A stretch of DNA of 64,000 bases. Source: an uncultured bacterium. GTDB lineage: Bacteria; Nitrospirota; Thermodesulfovibrionia; Thermodesulfovibrionales; Dissulfurispiraceae. The notes below the pieces were generated by a model. It was not told the DNA's origin and did not search any database. It saw nothing but the letters and a program-made list of their open reading frames with translations. Position 1 is the first letter of the stretch; every line of letters starts with the position of its first letter. Both the position numbers and the translations under genes were made by a program. This document shows, piece by piece, positions 62,152 through 64,000 of this stretch. The stretch covers positions 1 to 64,000 of the forward strand of contig CALEDV010000048.1 of assembly GCA_937949555.1 (NCBI GenBank), in the 5' to 3' direction.

Positions 62152-62996
62152 CTCTTCACCGGTAGGGATAGGGTAAATTTGCTCCCCTTTCCAGGTTCGC
62201 TTGTTACCCTGACAGAGCCTCCATGCTCTAAGGCTATCTTTTGAACCAAGGTGAGCCCCATTCCAAAGCCAGATTCCTTTGTGCTGTAAAAGGGCAGGAA
62301 TATCTTGTTTATCTCCTCTTTTGTAAGACCATTGCCATTGTCAACAACATTTATGTCTAAGGTATCACCGCTATCAATCTGTCTCTTCTCTATATTTACC
62401 CATACCCGCTGTCCTGCCTCTAAGGCATTTTTTATAATATTTTTCAGTGCCTGTCTCAATAACTTTTCATCCCCAACAAAAGGTAATGGACTGGGTTCAC
62501 TAAATATCACCCTCTCTCCTTCAGGGATTGACTTGATTGTTCCCCTAATCAACTCAACCAGATCAAATTCCCTTGTCTCATGCCTTGAGCCATGGGCAAA
62601 TTTTAGCAATTCTTCAATTATACTATTTATCTCTTCAACCTCTTTAATAATTGCCTCGGCAAGTTCTATCTGCTCAGGGTCTGTAAGCCCCTTTAGGAGA
62701 AGCCTGGAATTGCCTGAGATTACCATCAATGGATTTCTCAACTCATGGGCTATACCGGCAGAGACCTCGCCAAGGGTGGCGAGCCTTTCTTGTATTGATA
62801 GTTGCTCCTTAAGTGATTTTATCTCCCTTGCAAAGATATCATAGGAGACAAATTCTTCTTTAAGGGTGTTATCATCGGCTGCATTTGCTGCCAGTGTCTT
62901 TTTCTTGAGCAGTTTAAGTAATAGGACAATACCAATAGTGAAAACTATGAGCAGTATAGTAATCAGTATAAAGATAGATTGATGGGGATAGGTCAT
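62148..62996 (-). CDS. NtrB-type membrane histidine kinase
   Basis: 282 residues: N-terminal membrane helix (HQSIFILITILLIVFTIGIVLLL), then HisKA with VSAGIAHELRNPLMVISGNSRLLL, N box NIIKNALEAGQ, DNGNGLTKEEINKIFLPFYSTKES and GFGMGLTLVQKIALEHGG. There is no separate sensory domain beyond the membrane anchor and linker. It is translated just ahead of its regulator. Confidence 0.9.
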   Translation of the reverse strand: MTYPHQSIFILITILLIVFTIGIVLLLKLLKKKTLAANAADDNTLKEEFVSYDIFAREIKSLKEQLSIQERLATLGEVSAGIAHELRNPLMVISGNSRLLLKGLTDPEQIELAEAIIKEVEEINSIIEELLKFAHGSRHETREFDLVELIRGTIKSIPEGERVIFSEPSPLPFVGDEKLLRQALKNIIKNALEAGQRVWVNIEKRQIDSGDTLDINVVDNGNGLTKEEINKIFLPFYSTKESGFGMGLTLVQKIALEHGGSVRVTSEPGKGSKFTLSLPVKR

Positions 62997-63086
62997 GTGT
63001 CAATTTTGCGCAAATTGTGTTATTTTTATCATAATGAAGTTTCCTATTGAATTGCAAGACAATTTTCTGGTATAATCCCCCGCATC

Positions 63087-63617
63087 ATGGAATTTTTACA
63101 ACAAAAGTATCTAATAGAATCCCTAATATTCTCATCACCTCAGCCTATAACTATAAAAGAACTCCGTCTTATAACTGAGCTTACAGAGAATGATTTGACT
63201 AAGGCGCTGAGGGAACTTAAAGAAGAATATGCAAAAAGAAAAGGTGGACTATTAATAGCCGAGATTGCTGAGGGCTATCAAATGGTGACCAATCCTGAGT
63301 TTTCTCCCTGGATAAAGAGGCTAAGAAAAAACTCTCAATCCACAAGGCTGTCACAACCAGCCCTTGAAACCCTCGCTATCGTAGCCTACAAACAACCTAC
63401 GACAAGGATAGAGATAGATCAGATAAGAGGAGTAAACTCAGAGGGCGCTGTAAAAAGTCTTGTAGATAAACGACTGATAAAGATAATAGGGAAAAAGGAG
63501 GCGCCAGGCAGGCCCTTTTTATACGGCACTACAAAGGACTTTTTACAATATTTTGGACTGAAAAATCTGTCCGATCTTCCACCGTTAAATGACATCTTTA
63601 AAGATGATGCCGCTTAA
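63087..63617 (+). CDS. scpB: Segregation and condensation protein ScpB
   Basis: 176 residues with the two winged-helix domains of ScpB: YLIESLIFSSPQPITIKELRLI, GGLLIAEIAEGYQMVTNPEF, LSQPALETLAIVAYKQPTTRIEIDQIRGVNSEGAVKSL, and GAPGRPFLYGTTKDFLQYFGL (as APGRPFLYGTT). It forms part of the SMC-ScpAB condensin. scpA is not visible in this window. Confidence 0.92.
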   Translation: MEFLQQKYLIESLIFSSPQPITIKELRLITELTENDLTKALRELKEEYAKRKGGLLIAEIAEGYQMVTNPEFSPWIKRLRKNSQSTRLSQPALETLAIVAYKQPTTRIEIDQIRGVNSEGAVKSLVDKRLIKIIGKKEAPGRPFLYGTTKDFLQYFGLKNLSDLPPLNDIFKDDAA

Positions 63618-63645
63618 ACAAAAAAACGATTAAGGAGGGCTTTAT

Positions 63646-64000
63646 ATGAGATTATTCAGCCTTGCAATAACTGCATTTGCCCTTATTGCTCTAACAATCT
63701 CGGTATCCTATGCAGACAATACTTACTCAGTCCAAAAGGGAGACAATCTATACAGTATATCAAAGAGATTCAATGTATCGGTGGAAGATATTATGGAGGC
63801 AAACAATCTGCCCTCCATCGCCCTTCAGATCAACCAGAAACTTACTATCCCCTCTAAAAATACTGTAAGCCGCCCTAACAACTCTAATCAATCTCCCGAA
63901 ACAGCTAAGGGATCTAAGATAAACATACCAGAGTATCATATCGTTGCAAAGGGCGACACCCTTAGGAAAATATCTCAACAATACAATGTAGGTCTGTCTG
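63646..64000 (+). CDS. LysM-domain exported protein (cut by window edge)
   Basis: The frame from ATG 63646 (AAGGAGG upstream) runs past the window end. Signal peptide RLFSLAITAFALIALTISVSYAD, then one LysM (YSVQKGDNLYSISKRFNVSV) near residues 27-68 and the start of another (YHIVAKGDTLRKISQQYNV). LysM binds peptidoglycan. A catalytic domain may follow outside the window. Confidence 0.85.
   Translation, partial: MRLFSLAITAFALIALTISVSYADNTYSVQKGDNLYSISKRFNVSVEDIMEANNLPSIALQINQKLTIPSKNTVSRPNNSNQSPETAKGSKINIPEYHIVAKGDTLRKISQQYNVGLS

Overview
This 64 kb window reads as chromosome of a Gram-negative, probably anaerobic bacterium. BamD, a TonB-like protein, FtsEX/EnvC and MltG indicate a Gram-negative envelope. 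The split two-gene transketolase, a ferredoxin-fused EtfA, many sigma-54 response regulators, a DUF3365 haem chemoreceptor and a dense cyclic-di-GMP repertoire fit Nitrospirota or related 'deltaproteobacterial' lineages; this placement is inference. Nearly all genes are housekeeping or signalling genes in tight operons. No prophage, CRISPR array or integrated island is visible.

Layout. 0-11 kb: tlyA, a TonB-like gene, a LysR regulator convergent with selD, a DUF1538 membrane protein with a P-II-like protein, then etfBA-fabD-(TusA/YedF-like), mdh and ndk. 11-19 kb: tRNA-Gly(CCC), an HD protein, a sugar-modification/glycosyltransferase cluster, a precorrin-2 dehydrogenase, bamD and an RNase Z-like hydrolase. 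19-30 kb: galT, a multi-sensor kinase with its receiver, an RNA m5U methyltransferase, pncC, proA, nadD and an NtrB/NtrC pair. 30-38 kb (minus strand): a HAMP-PAS sensor behind a c-di-GMP riboswitch, and the operon tkt(N)-tkt(C)-ftsE-ftsX-envC-ctpA-exonuclease. 38-47 kb: a small lipoprotein, rimP-nusA, recG, pilD, a REC-GGDEF-PAS-GGDEF-EAL protein and a REC-PilZ protein. 47-52 kb: AMMECR1, polyprenyl synthase, mtnA, a haem MCP. 52-59 kb: IS481 remnant, tRNA-Gly(GCC), GH108 muramidase, dapB, a YedY-like molybdoenzyme, a large FG-GAP protein, and a DUF5714/CMD gene pair. 59-64 kb: mltG, ispG, a second NtrB/NtrC-type pair, scpB and a LysM protein cut by the window edge.

The most interesting signal is selenium. 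selD has an in-frame UGA (Sec14) followed by a SECIS-like hairpin at the canonical distance, and its convergent neighbour resembles the selenium-metabolism LysR group. A DUF5714 gene on the minus strand extends in frame upstream through another UGA (a Cys-Sec pair) to an ATG with a good Shine-Dalgarno. The gene just downstream, a carboxymuconolactone-decarboxylase (AhpD-like) reading frame, has UGA exactly where the second cysteine of the CxxC redox motif belongs, again with a SECIS-like hairpin. This looks like a two-gene candidate selenoprotein operon, although the second gene also carries a one-base shift near its start.

Other highlights are three copies of a ~209 bp palindromic MITE-like element (two with perfect 7-bp target duplications) plus a half copy, and a complete sigma70 promoter / c-di-GMP-I aptamer / intrinsic terminator leader in front of the HAMP-PAS gene.
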